This document shows, one piece after another, positions 10,001-19,140 of a stretch of 64,000 nt of DNA. Under the pieces are notes generated by a model, which was not told the origin of the DNA, ran no database searches, and worked only from the letters and a program-made list of their open reading frames with translations. Position 1 is the first letter of the stretch. Each line of letters begins with the position of its first letter. This stretch comes from Galbitalea soli (GTDB lineage: Bacteria; Actinomycetota; Actinomycetes; Actinomycetales; Microbacteriaceae): the NCBI RefSeq assembly GCF_010686725.1, contig NZ_JAAGWZ010000002.1:434001-498000 (forward strand). The letters run 5' to 3'. A program made the translations under genes and the position numbers.

Positions 10001-10201
10001 GTGAACGGTTCGCGTCCGGTGATCCCGCCGCGCACCGAGCGGCGGTTGCGGGCTGCTCGCCGCTGGGCGCTGCGCGGGAAGGCGCCGCTCTACGGTCGCC
10101 GGGTCAGCGCCCCCGTCGCCGCCCGACGCCTCGCCCGGCGGGTCGCGCGCCTGCCGGTGGTCGGGCTCCTCGCCGGTGCACTGCGGCGGGTGCGGCCGTG
10201 A
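10001..10201 (+). CDS. Very basic small protein of unknown function
   Basis: 66 residues with an extraordinary Arg content (about one residue in four) and one moderately hydrophobic patch near the C-terminus (LPVVGLLAGAL). It sits between two glycosyltransferase genes, 2 nt after the previous stop and overlapping the next GTG start by 4 nt, so it is almost certainly translated as part of the operon. No family is recognised. It may be an ancestral N-terminal piece of a glycosyltransferase or a membrane-associating peptide. Confidence 0.5.
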   Translation: MNGSRPVIPPRTERRLRAARRWALRGKAPLYGRRVSAPVAARRLARRVARLPVVGLLAGALRRVRP

Positions 10202-12315
10202 CCGCGATCGTCGTCATCGCCCCGGATGACCGGCCGGCGGCCGCACTCCTCGCCGAGCTTCCCGCCGGGGCGGTGCGCGTCGACCCGGGGCACGCCGCCG
10301 CGGCGCGTCTCGATGCCCTCACCCACGGCGACGTGCTGATCGACCTGGCGCCGACGGTGGCCACCGAGGTGCGCCAGCGCGGGTTCGACGTGGCGAGGAA
10401 CGCGGGAGCAACGGTGATCGCGGCGTTCGCCGCCGACGACGCCGACCCCGACTCCGCCTTCCTTTCGTCGAACGACATCGCCCTCGTGGAGAGCCACCCG
10501 CAGGAGTGGGCCCTGCGCGCGAGCTCGGGCGCCCGGGGGGTGACGCCCGCCATCCGGGTGATCCGCCCCGGTGTCGCGATCGAGGCGACCGGGCATCGCG
10601 CGGAGGGCCTGGTGGTCGCGAATCCCGCCGACCGTGGCCGGGCCGAGCGCGTGGTCGATGTGGTGCGGCGCGTGCACCCCTGGGTCCGGCTCGAGTTCGT
10701 GGGCGAGCATCCCCACGACATCGGAGGGGCGTCCTTCGTGCTCGCCTTCGGCGACGCGCGGCTCGCCGCCGCCGCGCTCGCGGCGGGACGGATCGCGATC
10801 GTGGACGACAGCGGCGCGGCGCGCGAGGCGCTGGGCGGCCACGCGGACTACGCGCACTTCGGCACCGTGGTCGAGCCCGCAGAGACGCTGCTCGCCTACC
10901 TCGACGCGCCCGCCCGCCGCGCCGAGCGCGAGGCGCAGATCGCGCGCGACTTCTCGGCGCCGTCATGGAACGACTGGGCCCGGCAGCTCGCCGATCTGGT
11001 GGAGCGGCTGCCCGCAGCCCGGCAGATCGCTGCGCGTCCACGGCCGGAGCGGCTGCAGTGGGTGTTCATCAGCAACGTTCCCGAGTCGTTGCGGCGCACG
11101 ATCGCCCTGCTGGATGACCGGGTCGACTGGGTCGCGGAGTATGTGGTCATCGCGCCCGAGTCGCTGCGGGCGGCGATCCTCGCGATTCCGGCGGGCCGCG
11201 ACATCCGCTTCGTCGCCGAGGAGGGACTGCTCGGTGACCGGCTGGCGGAGTTCCGCGGCGCCAGCCACACGCGCAAAAACTGGATGCTGCGGTCGCGGAT
11301 CCCGTCGCTGCCCGCGATCGACGACGAGTTCATCATGCTCGACGACGACAACCAGCCCGTTGCGCCTATCGCGCTCGACGTTTTCCTCGACCCCGACCGT
11401 CGCTATCGAGCCCACTACTTCTACGAGTTGTCGCGCTGGCCGCACCGGGTGACCGACTTCGACCGCGCGCTGCACACGAGCCTCGTGCTGCTGCGCGCCA
11501 GGGGAATGGAACTGCTCGCCTACGCCTCCCACCAGCCGCAGATCATCAACCGCGGCGTGTTCGCCGAGGCGGTCGAGTTCGCCGAGCGGAATGCTGACGG
11601 GGGCGCGATCGAGGAGTGGAGCATCTACTTCAACCTCCTCGCCTCGCGCTACCCGACGCTCGTCGACAAGACGCTCTACCGGTCGCTCGGGTGGCCGCAG
11701 ACCCCGGCCGCGTGGGCGGCGGCGCACCCGCCCGCAGACCTCCGATTCGAGAACTACTACCCGGAGTCCTACGAGGGCGACACCGCGCTGCTGGATCCCT
11801 CGATGAGCGCGGCGGAGAAGCAGCGGGCGCTGGAAGCGATCGAGGCGCCGTACGCCGAGAGCCGACGGTTGTTCGAGGAGCTCGTGCCGGTCATCCGCCA
11901 GCGGGAACTCGCTCACGGGGCGATGGTGTTCGAGCGCGGCGCGGACGCGCTCATCGTGACGGGAGTGCCGCAGGTGCTGGTCGCGTGCGAGGACGCACCG
12001 CTCCGCATCCCCCTGGGGTTCGCGCGACTGGGAGCGCACGGGGGCCCGGACGCGCAGTTCTGCTATCGGGTGCTCGGGCAGGACCTCAGCCACGGAGTCT
12101 CGGTCGAGGACGCCCATGCGCCATCGCCCTCCACCTCGACGGGGCTGATCGAGATGGCGTTCCCGGGGGCGGTTCTGCCGGCTGGGGTCTACGCCCTGGA
12201 ATTCTTCGCCCTGCTCGCCGGTGAACCGGTGTTTCCGCCCGAGATCGTCTACCGCTCGCGGCTGGTCGTCGCGGCGCGCGGAGAGCGGCTGAGCGACGCT
12301 CTCGCGCGACTGTGA
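10198..12315 (+). CDS. Large putative glycosyltransferase of unrecognised family
   Basis: 705-residue cytoplasmic protein with two parts. Residues 1-280 look like a degenerate GT-B-type fold (alternating beta/alpha, VVIAPDDRP start, IVDDSGAAREALGG near 200) without a clear catalytic motif. Residues 285-560 contain LQWVFISNVPESLRRT and EFIMLDDDNQPV, an acidic DDD cluster resembling a metal-binding DXD of GT-A enzymes, followed by many conserved aromatics (YRAHYFYELSRWP, FENYYPESYEGD). The last 100 residues resemble a beta-rich domain. The GTG start overlaps the preceding stop. Context says surface-glycan assembly. The precise activity is unknown. Confidence 0.7.
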   Translation: MTAIVVIAPDDRPAAALLAELPAGAVRVDPGHAAAARLDALTHGDVLIDLAPTVATEVRQRGFDVARNAGATVIAAFAADDADPDSAFLSSNDIALVESHPQEWALRASSGARGVTPAIRVIRPGVAIEATGHRAEGLVVANPADRGRAERVVDVVRRVHPWVRLEFVGEHPHDIGGASFVLAFGDARLAAAALAAGRIAIVDDSGAAREALGGHADYAHFGTVVEPAETLLAYLDAPARRAEREAQIARDFSAPSWNDWARQLADLVERLPAARQIAARPRPERLQWVFISNVPESLRRTIALLDDRVDWVAEYVVIAPESLRAAILAIPAGRDIRFVAEEGLLGDRLAEFRGASHTRKNWMLRSRIPSLPAIDDEFIMLDDDNQPVAPIALDVFLDPDRRYRAHYFYELSRWPHRVTDFDRALHTSLVLLRARGMELLAYASHQPQIINRGVFAEAVEFAERNADGGAIEEWSIYFNLLASRYPTLVDKTLYRSLGWPQTPAAWAAAHPPADLRFENYYPESYEGDTALLDPSMSAAEKQRALEAIEAPYAESRRLFEELVPVIRQRELAHGAMVFERGADALIVTGVPQVLVACEDAPLRIPLGFARLGAHGGPDAQFCYRVLGQDLSHGVSVEDAHAPSPSTSTGLIEMAFPGAVLPAGVYALEFFALLAGEPVFPPEIVYRSRLVVAARGERLSDALARL

Positions 12316-12320
12316 CCTCA

Positions 12321-12326
12321 TACACT
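12321..12326 (+). promoter_or_regulatory. Leaderless-type -10 box (TACACT)
   Basis: TACACT ends 7 nt before the GTG at 12334, which has no Shine-Dalgarno. This suggests an internal leaderless promoter for the GT4 gene. Confidence 0.35.
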
Positions 12327-12333
12327 TCGTAGC

Positions 12334-13617
12334 GTGCGCATCCTCGTCTTGAGCAATCTGTACCCTCCGCGGGTGCGGGGCGGATACGAGCTCGCCGCAT
12401 TCCACATCGTGCAGGAGCTCGAGCGGCGCGGCCACGAGGTCGACGTTCTCACAGGGGCGACCGAACAGACGATCCCGACGGGCGACGCCAGGGTGCACCG
12501 ACTCCTCGACGTCGCCGCCTACCCCGATGTCCCGCCCCCGGGCCCCGTCATCGAGCGGATGATCGTGCACCGCTCCCGCGTGTCGAACCTCACGAACTCG
12601 CTCCTGCTGCTCGCGGCGCTGCGCCGAATCCGCCCCGACCACGTGCTCGCCTTCAACGTGCTCGGACTGGGCGGACTCGCGATGCTCGACACGCTCAATC
12701 GGGCGGGGGTGCCGTGGACTCTGAGTCTGGGCGACAAGATTCCCACCATGCTGGCCGACCTGACGACCGCGCCGATCATCGAACTGTTCGGGGCGAAGGG
12801 GCCGCTGTACGCGGCCGGCCAGATCGCTCCCATCAGCCAGACGGTCGCCGACGAGGCCGCGGCGGAGGGGATCGATCTGGGTCCGTCGGTGCGGATCATC
12901 CCGCGCGGAGTGCCCCAGCGAGAGGTGCGCCGCACCCGCCGTTGGCCGCACGCGGGACCGGTGCGATTCGTCGCCGCTGGCACCATCAACGAGCAGAAGG
13001 GCAGCGGAATCGTCGTCGCCGCGGCGCGGCTGCTGCGCGAGCGCGGCTGCGACGACTTCAGGGTCGACGTGTACGGCGGCGGTGAGGTGGAGGCCTTCGA
13101 GGCCCGGGCCGCTGCCGAGGGGGTCGCCGATCGGGTGACCTTTCACGGTGCGGTGCCGCAGGAGCGGGTGATCGTGGAGAACGCTGACGCCGACGCGTTC
13201 CTGTTCCCGACTTGGGAGCGGGAGCCGCTCGGCAATGCCCCCCTCGAGGCCGCCTCCGTGGGATGCGTCCCGATCCTGACCGCGAGCTGCGGGGCGGCCG
13301 AGCTGCTCGTCGATGGCGTCCACGCCATCAAGGTCCCGCGCACGGCCGAGCATTTCGCGGAGGCCATGCAGCGGGTCTGCGAGGGTGAGGTGGACCTCGC
13401 TCGACTGTCTGCCGCGGGCATCCGACTCGCCGCGGGACCGCTCTCCCTCGCCCACTCGGTCGACACGCTCGAGGAGTTCATGCTCGCTGGGGGAAGACCC
13501 GGCTGGGAGGCGGCCGCGCTCGACTCCGCGCAGCTCGGCGCTGCCGTGGTCGCGAACGACCGGGAGGCGACTCGCCTTCTCTACGATGACTGTGAGACGA
13601 GGGACGGTATCCGATGA
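12334..13617 (+). CDS. GT4-family glycosyltransferase
   Basis: 427 residues beginning MRILVLSNLYPPRVRGGYE, the typical N-terminus of GT4 enzymes with the glycine-rich acceptor-side loop. The C-terminal domain has FVAAGTINEQKGSGIVV, VDVYGGGEVEAFE, VTFHGAVPQERV and FLFPTWEREPLGNAPLEAAS, where E and E are spaced as in the E-x7-E motif, then GCVPILTASCGAAELL. It probably adds a sugar during glycan synthesis. The GTG follows a TACACT box at leaderless spacing. Its end overlaps the following small gene by 4 nt. Confidence 0.87.
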   Translation: MRILVLSNLYPPRVRGGYELAAFHIVQELERRGHEVDVLTGATEQTIPTGDARVHRLLDVAAYPDVPPPGPVIERMIVHRSRVSNLTNSLLLLAALRRIRPDHVLAFNVLGLGGLAMLDTLNRAGVPWTLSLGDKIPTMLADLTTAPIIELFGAKGPLYAAGQIAPISQTVADEAAAEGIDLGPSVRIIPRGVPQREVRRTRRWPHAGPVRFVAAGTINEQKGSGIVVAAARLLRERGCDDFRVDVYGGGEVEAFEARAAAEGVADRVTFHGAVPQERVIVENADADAFLFPTWEREPLGNAPLEAASVGCVPILTASCGAAELLVDGVHAIKVPRTAEHFAEAMQRVCEGEVDLARLSAAGIRLAAGPLSLAHSVDTLEEFMLAGGRPGWEAAALDSAQLGAAVVANDREATRLLYDDCETRDGIR

Positions 13618-13898
13618 CGCCGGAAGAATATTACGGGGTGAACGAGGTCGGCGGGACAGCGCTCTCCCTGCCGCGGCGCGTGGCGTGGCGGATCGCCCGG
13701 CCCTGGCTGGCGGCGTTGCTGCAGCGCAATCTGGCTCTGCGCGAGGAGGTCGTGGCCGTTCGGAAGGATCTTCTGGCCACCAATCGCCGGATCGACTGGC
13801 TGGAGGAGCGGTTGAGTGCCGCTGGTGCGAGCGACGGCGGCGCGGCGGATCGCGCTGCGGGTGCCGCCGCTACTGGGGAAGGCGCTGGCGCCAGCTGA
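13614..13898 (+). CDS. Small coiled-coil protein of unknown function
   Basis: 94 residues: MTPEEYYGVNEVGGTALSLP at the N-terminus, a basic amphipathic stretch, then a heptad-like helix (about 40-70) with LALREEVVAVRKDLLATN, and an Ala/Gly-rich tail. It resembles the short coiled-coil tails found attached to or beside glycosyltransferases. The ATG overlaps the upstream stop (ATGA), implying coupling. Its last 29 bases overlap the 3' end of the convergent ligase gene, so the Ala/Gly tail may be dispensable. Function unknown. Confidence 0.6.
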   Translation: MTPEEYYGVNEVGGTALSLPRRVAWRIARPWLAALLQRNLALREEVVAVRKDLLATNRRIDWLEERLSAAGASDGGAADRAAGAAATGEGAGAS

Positions 13899-15150
13899 GT
13901 TTGTCGGCGGCCTTCACGCAGCAGACGACGAGCGTGAGCCAGGCGTACTCGGTGAGGATGACGCTCTCGGCGAGGGAGGTCGCCACGAGCGTCACGAGCA
14001 CCAGCGCGAGCCAGACATAGGCGCGACTGCGATGCTGGGACGCGATGATCCACGATCGCACGAAGGCGAGCCCGATCAGCACGAGGAACGCGATCAGCCC
14101 GACGACGCCCAATTGGAACCAGACGTCGATGAAGGCGTTGAGCGCCGACGGGGGTCGCGCCGCGTGCGCGACGACGATCGCGTGGAACGGTTGAAGCTCC
14201 AGCTGCCAGGGGCCGATCCAGCCCCACCCCTCCAGCGGGTGCGCGCTGATCCGCTCGGAGAGCTGGTGCCAGATCGTGTCGCGATAGCGCACCTCGGTGC
14301 CGAGCCCCGCGAACGCCACGACGCGCGCGCGGTAGTAGGAGATCGCCGCGATCGCGGAAACCGTGACCACGAGCAGCCCGACCTGGGCGACGCGCCGACG
14401 GTCGGGCTTCATCCGTCGGAGCCCGAGGAGGGCGAAGGAGGCGAGGCCGAGGATGGCGAGCACGCTCACGCTGACGGGCGACTGGGTCAGAGCGAGGGTG
14501 ACGGCGGCGGCGACCACGGAGAGGATGCCCAGGCGGCGTGACACGGATCGTGTGAACAACTCGGTGCCGAAGGTCACGAGCGCGATGAGCGCCGTCAAAC
14601 CGAGCTGGTTCCGTGACCCCATCACCCCCTGGATCGGCCCGAGCGACGCGATGTCGCCCTGAATCCCCAGAAAGCGAAGCGGTGTGTCGATGAGGATGCC
14701 CGAGAACACCTCGAGCGCGAGACTCACGCCGAGCACCACCCGCAGCACGTCTCCGAAGGCCCGGACGATCTGAATGGGATCGCGGCCGAGGGCGATGATG
14801 ACGCCGAGCACGGTGAAGGCGAACTGGTACCCCACCCCGCCGAGCGTCGCCCACTGGTACTGACTCCACAGGATGGTCGTCATCGTCCAGCCCACGAAGA
14901 CAATGAGCGAGATCGGAAGCAGGCCGCGCCACTCGATGTATTCGCGGCGGGCGATGATCGAGCCGACCGAGAGCAGGACGAGCCCGGCGAGGACCCCGAC
15001 GAGCCCCGGCCACCCGATCAGTCCCCGAATCAGGCCCGAGAAGAAGGCCGCCCCGATGGCCGTCGAGGTGAGGGCGGCCGTGAACCGACTGGAGCCGAGA
15101 ACGGCGACCGCCGCATCCCGTGCTGCCGCTGAGGGTCGGGGAAGAGTCAT
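13870..15150 (-). CDS. O-antigen ligase / polymerase-type membrane protein
   Basis: 426-residue polytopic protein with about eleven hydrophobic segments. The large outer loop and following helix carry HAARPPSALNAFIDVW and FQLGVVGLIAFLVL, the pattern of the Wzy/WaaL family (O-antigen ligase, PF04932-like), where a conserved loop joins glycan to its acceptor on the outer membrane face. ATG at 15150 (MTLPRPSAAARD) was chosen over an in-frame upstream codon because the extra 20 residues are Arg/Pro-rich and a GGTGGGA site lies just before it. It is transcribed towards the glycosyltransferase operon. Likely polymerises or attaches the glycan. Confidence 0.82.
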   Translation of the reverse strand: MTLPRPSAAARDAAVAVLGSSRFTAALTSTAIGAAFFSGLIRGLIGWPGLVGVLAGLVLLSVGSIIARREYIEWRGLLPISLIVFVGWTMTTILWSQYQWATLGGVGYQFAFTVLGVIIALGRDPIQIVRAFGDVLRVVLGVSLALEVFSGILIDTPLRFLGIQGDIASLGPIQGVMGSRNQLGLTALIALVTFGTELFTRSVSRRLGILSVVAAAVTLALTQSPVSVSVLAILGLASFALLGLRRMKPDRRRVAQVGLLVVTVSAIAAISYYRARVVAFAGLGTEVRYRDTIWHQLSERISAHPLEGWGWIGPWQLELQPFHAIVVAHAARPPSALNAFIDVWFQLGVVGLIAFLVLIGLAFVRSWIIASQHRSRAYVWLALVLVTLVATSLAESVILTEYAWLTLVVCCVKAADKLSWRQRLPQ

Positions 15151-15243
15151 TGTCCCACCCAAACTAGCCCATGGCGGTCCGCGCCTCTGCCCGCGCCGAG
15201 GTCGGGGCACGACGAGGAGCTACCGCATACTTGAGGGTGAACC

Positions 15244-16620
15244 ATGACTGACCTCACCACCGTCCCGCGCCGTCGGCGCTGGCGCGACCCCGCGATCGCG
15301 GTCTCGTTGCTCGTGCTCGGCGCGATCGTCTCGTACCTTCGTCTGCCACCGGCGTTCCGCCACGCGCTGTGGGCAGAGGACGGCATGCGCTTCCTCCAGC
15401 AGGCGATCGACGACGGTGGATACGCGACAGTCTTCCATCCCTATCTCGGCTATCTGCACGTGGTGCCCCGGCTGGTCGCGAACACCGTCCTGGTCACTGT
15501 GCCGCTCGCGGACTACGCGAACGCGATCGCCATCGTGTGCTGCGTTCTCACGGCGGGCGTCGCGGCGCTCGTCTTCCTCCTCAGCCGGGATACGCTGCCC
15601 TGGTTGCCCGCGCGCCTCGCGCTGAGCCTCATCACGATCATGGTGCCGCTCTCGGTCGATCAGGTGCTCGGCAACACTGCGAATTTTCACAGCTATCTGC
15701 TGTGGCTGGCTCCGTGGTTGCTCACGGGGCTCCCACGAACGTGGCGTGCGTCCGTCCTGCTCGCGCTCGTGGCCTTCCTCGCCGGGGCGACCGAGATCCA
15801 GATGCTCCTGTTCCTTCCGCTCGCGCTCGTTCATCTCCGCGCCCGCAGGTCGTGGCCGGTCGTCGGCGCCCTCGTTCTCGGGCTCGGAATGCAGGTCGTC
15901 ACGACGCTCGCGTTTCCGCGGCCGCCCTCGGTGGCGGGGCCGCCCGGTGTCGCGTCGGTCATCCAGGGCTATCTCACCAACACGGTGCTTCCCCTGTTCG
16001 TGAACTCGCCGCGGGTGATCGGTCGCGTGATGTCGGGGCACGGCATCCTGCTGGCGTTCGCGCTCTTCGCCCTCTTCGTCGTGTGCGCGGTGTTCGTCCT
16101 CATCGCGGGCACGGTGATCCAGCGCGCGCTCGCCGTCGCCCTGCTCGTCGGGTCGATCGTCGCGTTCAGCGCCGGGTACTACCTCAACCCCAACACCGGT
16201 GCGTTCTACGCCCTGTTCCCCACCGCGCGGTGGCTGAGCTCGACGCCGCTGCTCCGCTACGGCGTCGCGTCGGGCATGCTGCTCGCGGCGCTCGTTCCGC
16301 TGGCCGCCGCCGTTCTCGTCACTGCGAGATCAGCGCGCTCGGCACGGTCGGCGGGGTCGGCGACCACGGTGGGTCGTGCTCCGCGCGCGGCTCGCCTGGG
16401 CGCGGTGGCGATGCTCGCGGTCGCCGCCGTGGTCATGACGGGGGCGGCCGCCTTCTCGGTGCCGGTCCGTCAGCCGACCGCGCCGCCGTGGGCGACCCAG
16501 GTCGCCGCGATCCACGAGCGCTGCCTGACCCTGCCGGCCTCCACTCGCCTGCCGGTGTACTCGCCTCCGCGCCGGTGGCACAACGAACTGAGTTGTGCAC
16601 TCGTCCTCGGGAAGGGCTGA
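15244..16620 (+). CDS. Polytopic membrane protein, probable GT-C-like component of glycan synthesis
   Basis: 458 residues with a short basic N-terminus, about ten predicted membrane helices and a C-terminal extracytoplasmic tail containing two Cys (ERCLTLP, NELSCALVLG). The first outer loop has LWAEDGMRFLQQAIDDGG: an acidic pair after helix one, as in GT-C transferases acting on lipid-linked donors. The family is not recognised with confidence. It sits between two O-antigen-ligase-type genes on the other strand and diverges from the one before it, so it is probably part of the same glycan system. The ATG is preceded by GAGGGTGAACC. Confidence 0.65.
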   Translation: MTDLTTVPRRRRWRDPAIAVSLLVLGAIVSYLRLPPAFRHALWAEDGMRFLQQAIDDGGYATVFHPYLGYLHVVPRLVANTVLVTVPLADYANAIAIVCCVLTAGVAALVFLLSRDTLPWLPARLALSLITIMVPLSVDQVLGNTANFHSYLLWLAPWLLTGLPRTWRASVLLALVAFLAGATEIQMLLFLPLALVHLRARRSWPVVGALVLGLGMQVVTTLAFPRPPSVAGPPGVASVIQGYLTNTVLPLFVNSPRVIGRVMSGHGILLAFALFALFVVCAVFVLIAGTVIQRALAVALLVGSIVAFSAGYYLNPNTGAFYALFPTARWLSSTPLLRYGVASGMLLAALVPLAAAVLVTARSARSARSAGSATTVGRAPRAARLGAVAMLAVAAVVMTGAAAFSVPVRQPTAPPWATQVAAIHERCLTLPASTRLPVYSPPRRWHNELSCALVLGKG

Positions 16621-16628
16621 CGCCCCGC

Positions 16629-17936
16629 TCACACGTCGACGGTGTCCGACCGCCGGATGGGCAGCTTCGTGGTCACGGCGCAGATCGTCAGTAGCAGCAG
16701 ACCGTACTCGATGAGGAGGCGGCTCTCGGCCGTGCTCTGCACCAGCAGCGCGACGAGCAGCAGCAGGGGCAGCAGTGACGCCGCCGTGTAGTGACCGGGG
16801 TCGGCGAACGACACCCGCTGGCGATCGACGGCCAGCTGCCAGGAGCGCACGAGCGTGCTGACCACGAGGCAGCCGAAGACGACGAGCCCCAGGATGCCCA
16901 GCTGCAGCCACACGTCGAGCCAGGCGTTGTGCGCGTGCAGTTGTCGCACCCCGCCCGCCGAGGCGAGGTTCTTGAACGGCTCGATGAACGGCACCCAGTA
17001 GCTCACCCAGCCCCAGCCGAAGGCGGGACGCTGCTGGGCGAGGTGGATGACGTTGGTCCAGATGCCCACGCGCCCGGTGAGGTTGTCGCCCTTGCCGAGC
17101 AGCGCGAGCAGCTCGGTGTGGAATCGGGCGACCACGAGGGCCGCGACGCCCGCGAGGAGCGCGAGCACGCCGTAGACGGTCAACCGGCCGCGCGGGCTGT
17201 CGTAGCGGCGCGCGAGGAGCACGGCGATCACGACGACGGCGAGCACGGCGATCGCGACGATGATGGTCGCGGAGCGCGTGCAGGCGACGCAGAGCGCAGC
17301 CACCGCCAGCCAGACGATTCCCCAGGCGATGCTGACCGTGCGAGACGCCAGCTGGATCCCGAACACGATGAGCCCCAGCAGTGCGACCATCGCGAGCAGG
17401 CTGGAGTTGCCGACGATGCCCTGGATCTTGCCGCCCGCGAGAAAGAGGTCGCGCGACCAGTAGTCGAGCATCGGAAGCTTCTGGCCGGCCTTGTAGCCGT
17501 ACCAGAACGGCAGCAGCGGCGCGCGCAGCACGACACTGACGAAGAGCTCGAAGACGACCGAGAGACCCAGCACGAGCTTCAGGGCGGTGCCCAGGTGGCG
17601 CACGATCTCGGCGCGGCTGAAGGTGGCCGCGATCGCGATGCCGGAGGTGACCGTCGAGATCGTGGTGAGGGTGCCGAGCGCGGTCCAGCCCGGGTAGTCC
17701 GACCACGCCGTCGACAGGGCGCACAGGGCCACGAAGATCAGCAGGGGGTACGGCAGCTGGTTCACGCGCCACAGGTGCCGCTGTCGTACCAGCAGGATGA
17801 CCGACACCACGATCACGAACGCGGCGATCGCCGCGAAGCCGTACCAGCTGATCGAGTACCGCCACGCGTCGCCCGCGAGGGCCGTGAAGAAGGCGAGGAC
17901 CGCGAACGCCCGGAGGAATGCGCGATTCTCGATCAT
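16629..17936 (-). CDS. O-antigen ligase / polymerase-type membrane protein (second copy)
   Basis: 435 residues, ten to eleven hydrophobic segments, with the family loop RQLHAHNAWLDVWLQLGILG in which the His-Asn and Gly residues typical of Wzy/WaaL proteins are intact. That loop is better conserved than in the paralogue at 13870-15150. The ATG at 17936 gives an Arg-containing cytoplasmic N-terminus followed directly by the first helix. It ends 8 nt from the stop of the convergent membrane protein gene. Two ligase-type proteins suggest separate polymerase and ligase roles, or two polymers. Confidence 0.85.
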   Translation of the reverse strand: MIENRAFLRAFAVLAFFTALAGDAWRYSISWYGFAAIAAFVIVVSVILLVRQRHLWRVNQLPYPLLIFVALCALSTAWSDYPGWTALGTLTTISTVTSGIAIAATFSRAEIVRHLGTALKLVLGLSVVFELFVSVVLRAPLLPFWYGYKAGQKLPMLDYWSRDLFLAGGKIQGIVGNSSLLAMVALLGLIVFGIQLASRTVSIAWGIVWLAVAALCVACTRSATIIVAIAVLAVVVIAVLLARRYDSPRGRLTVYGVLALLAGVAALVVARFHTELLALLGKGDNLTGRVGIWTNVIHLAQQRPAFGWGWVSYWVPFIEPFKNLASAGGVRQLHAHNAWLDVWLQLGILGLVVFGCLVVSTLVRSWQLAVDRQRVSFADPGHYTAASLLPLLLLVALLVQSTAESRLLIEYGLLLLTICAVTTKLPIRRSDTVDV

Positions 17937-17961
17937 GTTCCCGAGGGTATACGACTGGGGG

Positions 17962-19140
17962 CTACACGAACGCTGCGTGTCCGGTGATCGCGCGACCCAC
18001 GATGAGGGTGTTCATCTCGCGAGTGCCCTCGTAGCTGTAGATGGCCTCGGCGTCGGCGAAGTGCCGGATGACGTCGTTCTCCAGCACGATGCCGTTGCCG
18101 CCGAACAGCTCGCGGCACCAGGCCACGGTCTCGCGCATCCGGCTCGTCGTGAACTCCTTCGCGAGCGCCGAGTGCTCGTCGCGCTGCCGCCCCTCGTCGA
18201 GCATCGTCGACACCTGCGTGACGAGGGCGATCGACGAAGTGATGTTGCCCAGGCTCTTGGCCAGCAGTTCCTGCACGAGCTGATGGGCGGCGATCGGTTT
18301 GCCGAACTGCACGCGCTCACCCGCGTACTTCACGGCCGCCTCGTAGGCGCCGACCGCGTTGCCCACCGCCGCCCAGGCGACCTCCGCCCGGGTCAGCCGC
18401 AGCACCGCGGCCGTGTCGCGGAACGAGTTCGCGTTCTGGAGGCGGTGCGTCTCGGGGACGACGACCCCGTCGAGCACGATGTCCGCGTTCTGCACGATGC
18501 GCAGGGACTGCTTGCCCTCGATGCGGGTGGCGGAGTATCCCGGAGTGCTGGTCGGCACGAGGAAGCCCTTGACCTGTCCGTCCTCGGTGCTCTTCGCCCA
18601 GATGATCGTGACGTCGCTGATGGAGCCGTTGCCGATCCACCGCTTCGCGCCATTGAGGATCCAGCTGTCGCCGTCGGGGGTCGCCGTGGTCCGCAGACCC
18701 TGGGCGGAGTCGGATCCCGACAGCGGCTCGGTGAGGCCGAAGGCGCCGAGCAGCTCCCCGGAGGCGAACTTGGGCAGCCACTCCGCGCGCTGCTCGGGCG
18801 AGCCGGCCACCGCGACCGAGCCCATCACGAGCCCGTTCTGCACCCCGACGAGGGTCGCGACGCTCGCGTCGACGCGGGCGAGTTCCAGGGCGGTCCAGCC
18901 GCGGAAGACCGCCGAGTTGGGGAACCGCTGCGTCTCGGCCCACGGGAGGCCGAACATCCCGAGGGCGGCCAGCCCCTTCACCGCGGGGGCGATGAACTCG
19001 GCGCGCTCCCAGTGGTCGTTCACGATCGGCTTGATCTCGGTTTCGAGATAGTACCGCAGCTCCATCAGGAGGTCCTTCTCCTGCTCGGTGAGGGCACTCT
19101 CGAAGCCGTAGAAGTCACTGATGAGGGGCTCGAAGGACAT
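17962..19140 (-). CDS. Acyl-CoA dehydrogenase, glutaryl-CoA dehydrogenase-like
   Basis: 392-residue FAD-dependent acyl-CoA dehydrogenase. Visible are the flavin-side motif GAFGLTEPLSGSDS, NGAKRWIGNGSISD, and near the C-terminus LFGGNGIVLENDVIRHFAD followed by SYEGTREMNTLIVGRAITG. The Glu in YEGT corresponds to the catalytic base of the glutaryl-CoA/isovaleryl-type arrangement, and the whole resembles glutaryl-CoA dehydrogenases, though substrate is unproven. Start ATG 19140 is preceded by GGAGCG. The longer open frame upstream is Arg/Ser-rich and unlike the family. It is a catabolic gene inserted in the glycan region, with no obvious partner nearby. Confidence 0.88.
   Translation of the reverse strand: MSFEPLISDFYGFESALTEQEKDLLMELRYYLETEIKPIVNDHWERAEFIAPAVKGLAALGMFGLPWAETQRFPNSAVFRGWTALELARVDASVATLVGVQNGLVMGSVAVAGSPEQRAEWLPKFASGELLGAFGLTEPLSGSDSAQGLRTTATPDGDSWILNGAKRWIGNGSISDVTIIWAKSTEDGQVKGFLVPTSTPGYSATRIEGKQSLRIVQNADIVLDGVVVPETHRLQNANSFRDTAAVLRLTRAEVAWAAVGNAVGAYEAAVKYAGERVQFGKPIAAHQLVQELLAKSLGNITSSIALVTQVSTMLDEGRQRDEHSALAKEFTTSRMRETVAWCRELFGGNGIVLENDVIRHFADAEAIYSYEGTREMNTLIVGRAITGHAAFV

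Noticed and set aside
10963-13455. 830-codon open frame on the minus strand
   Set aside because: Antisense to two well-supported glycosyltransferase genes; His/Arg/Gly-rich translation typical of a GC-rich shadow frame.
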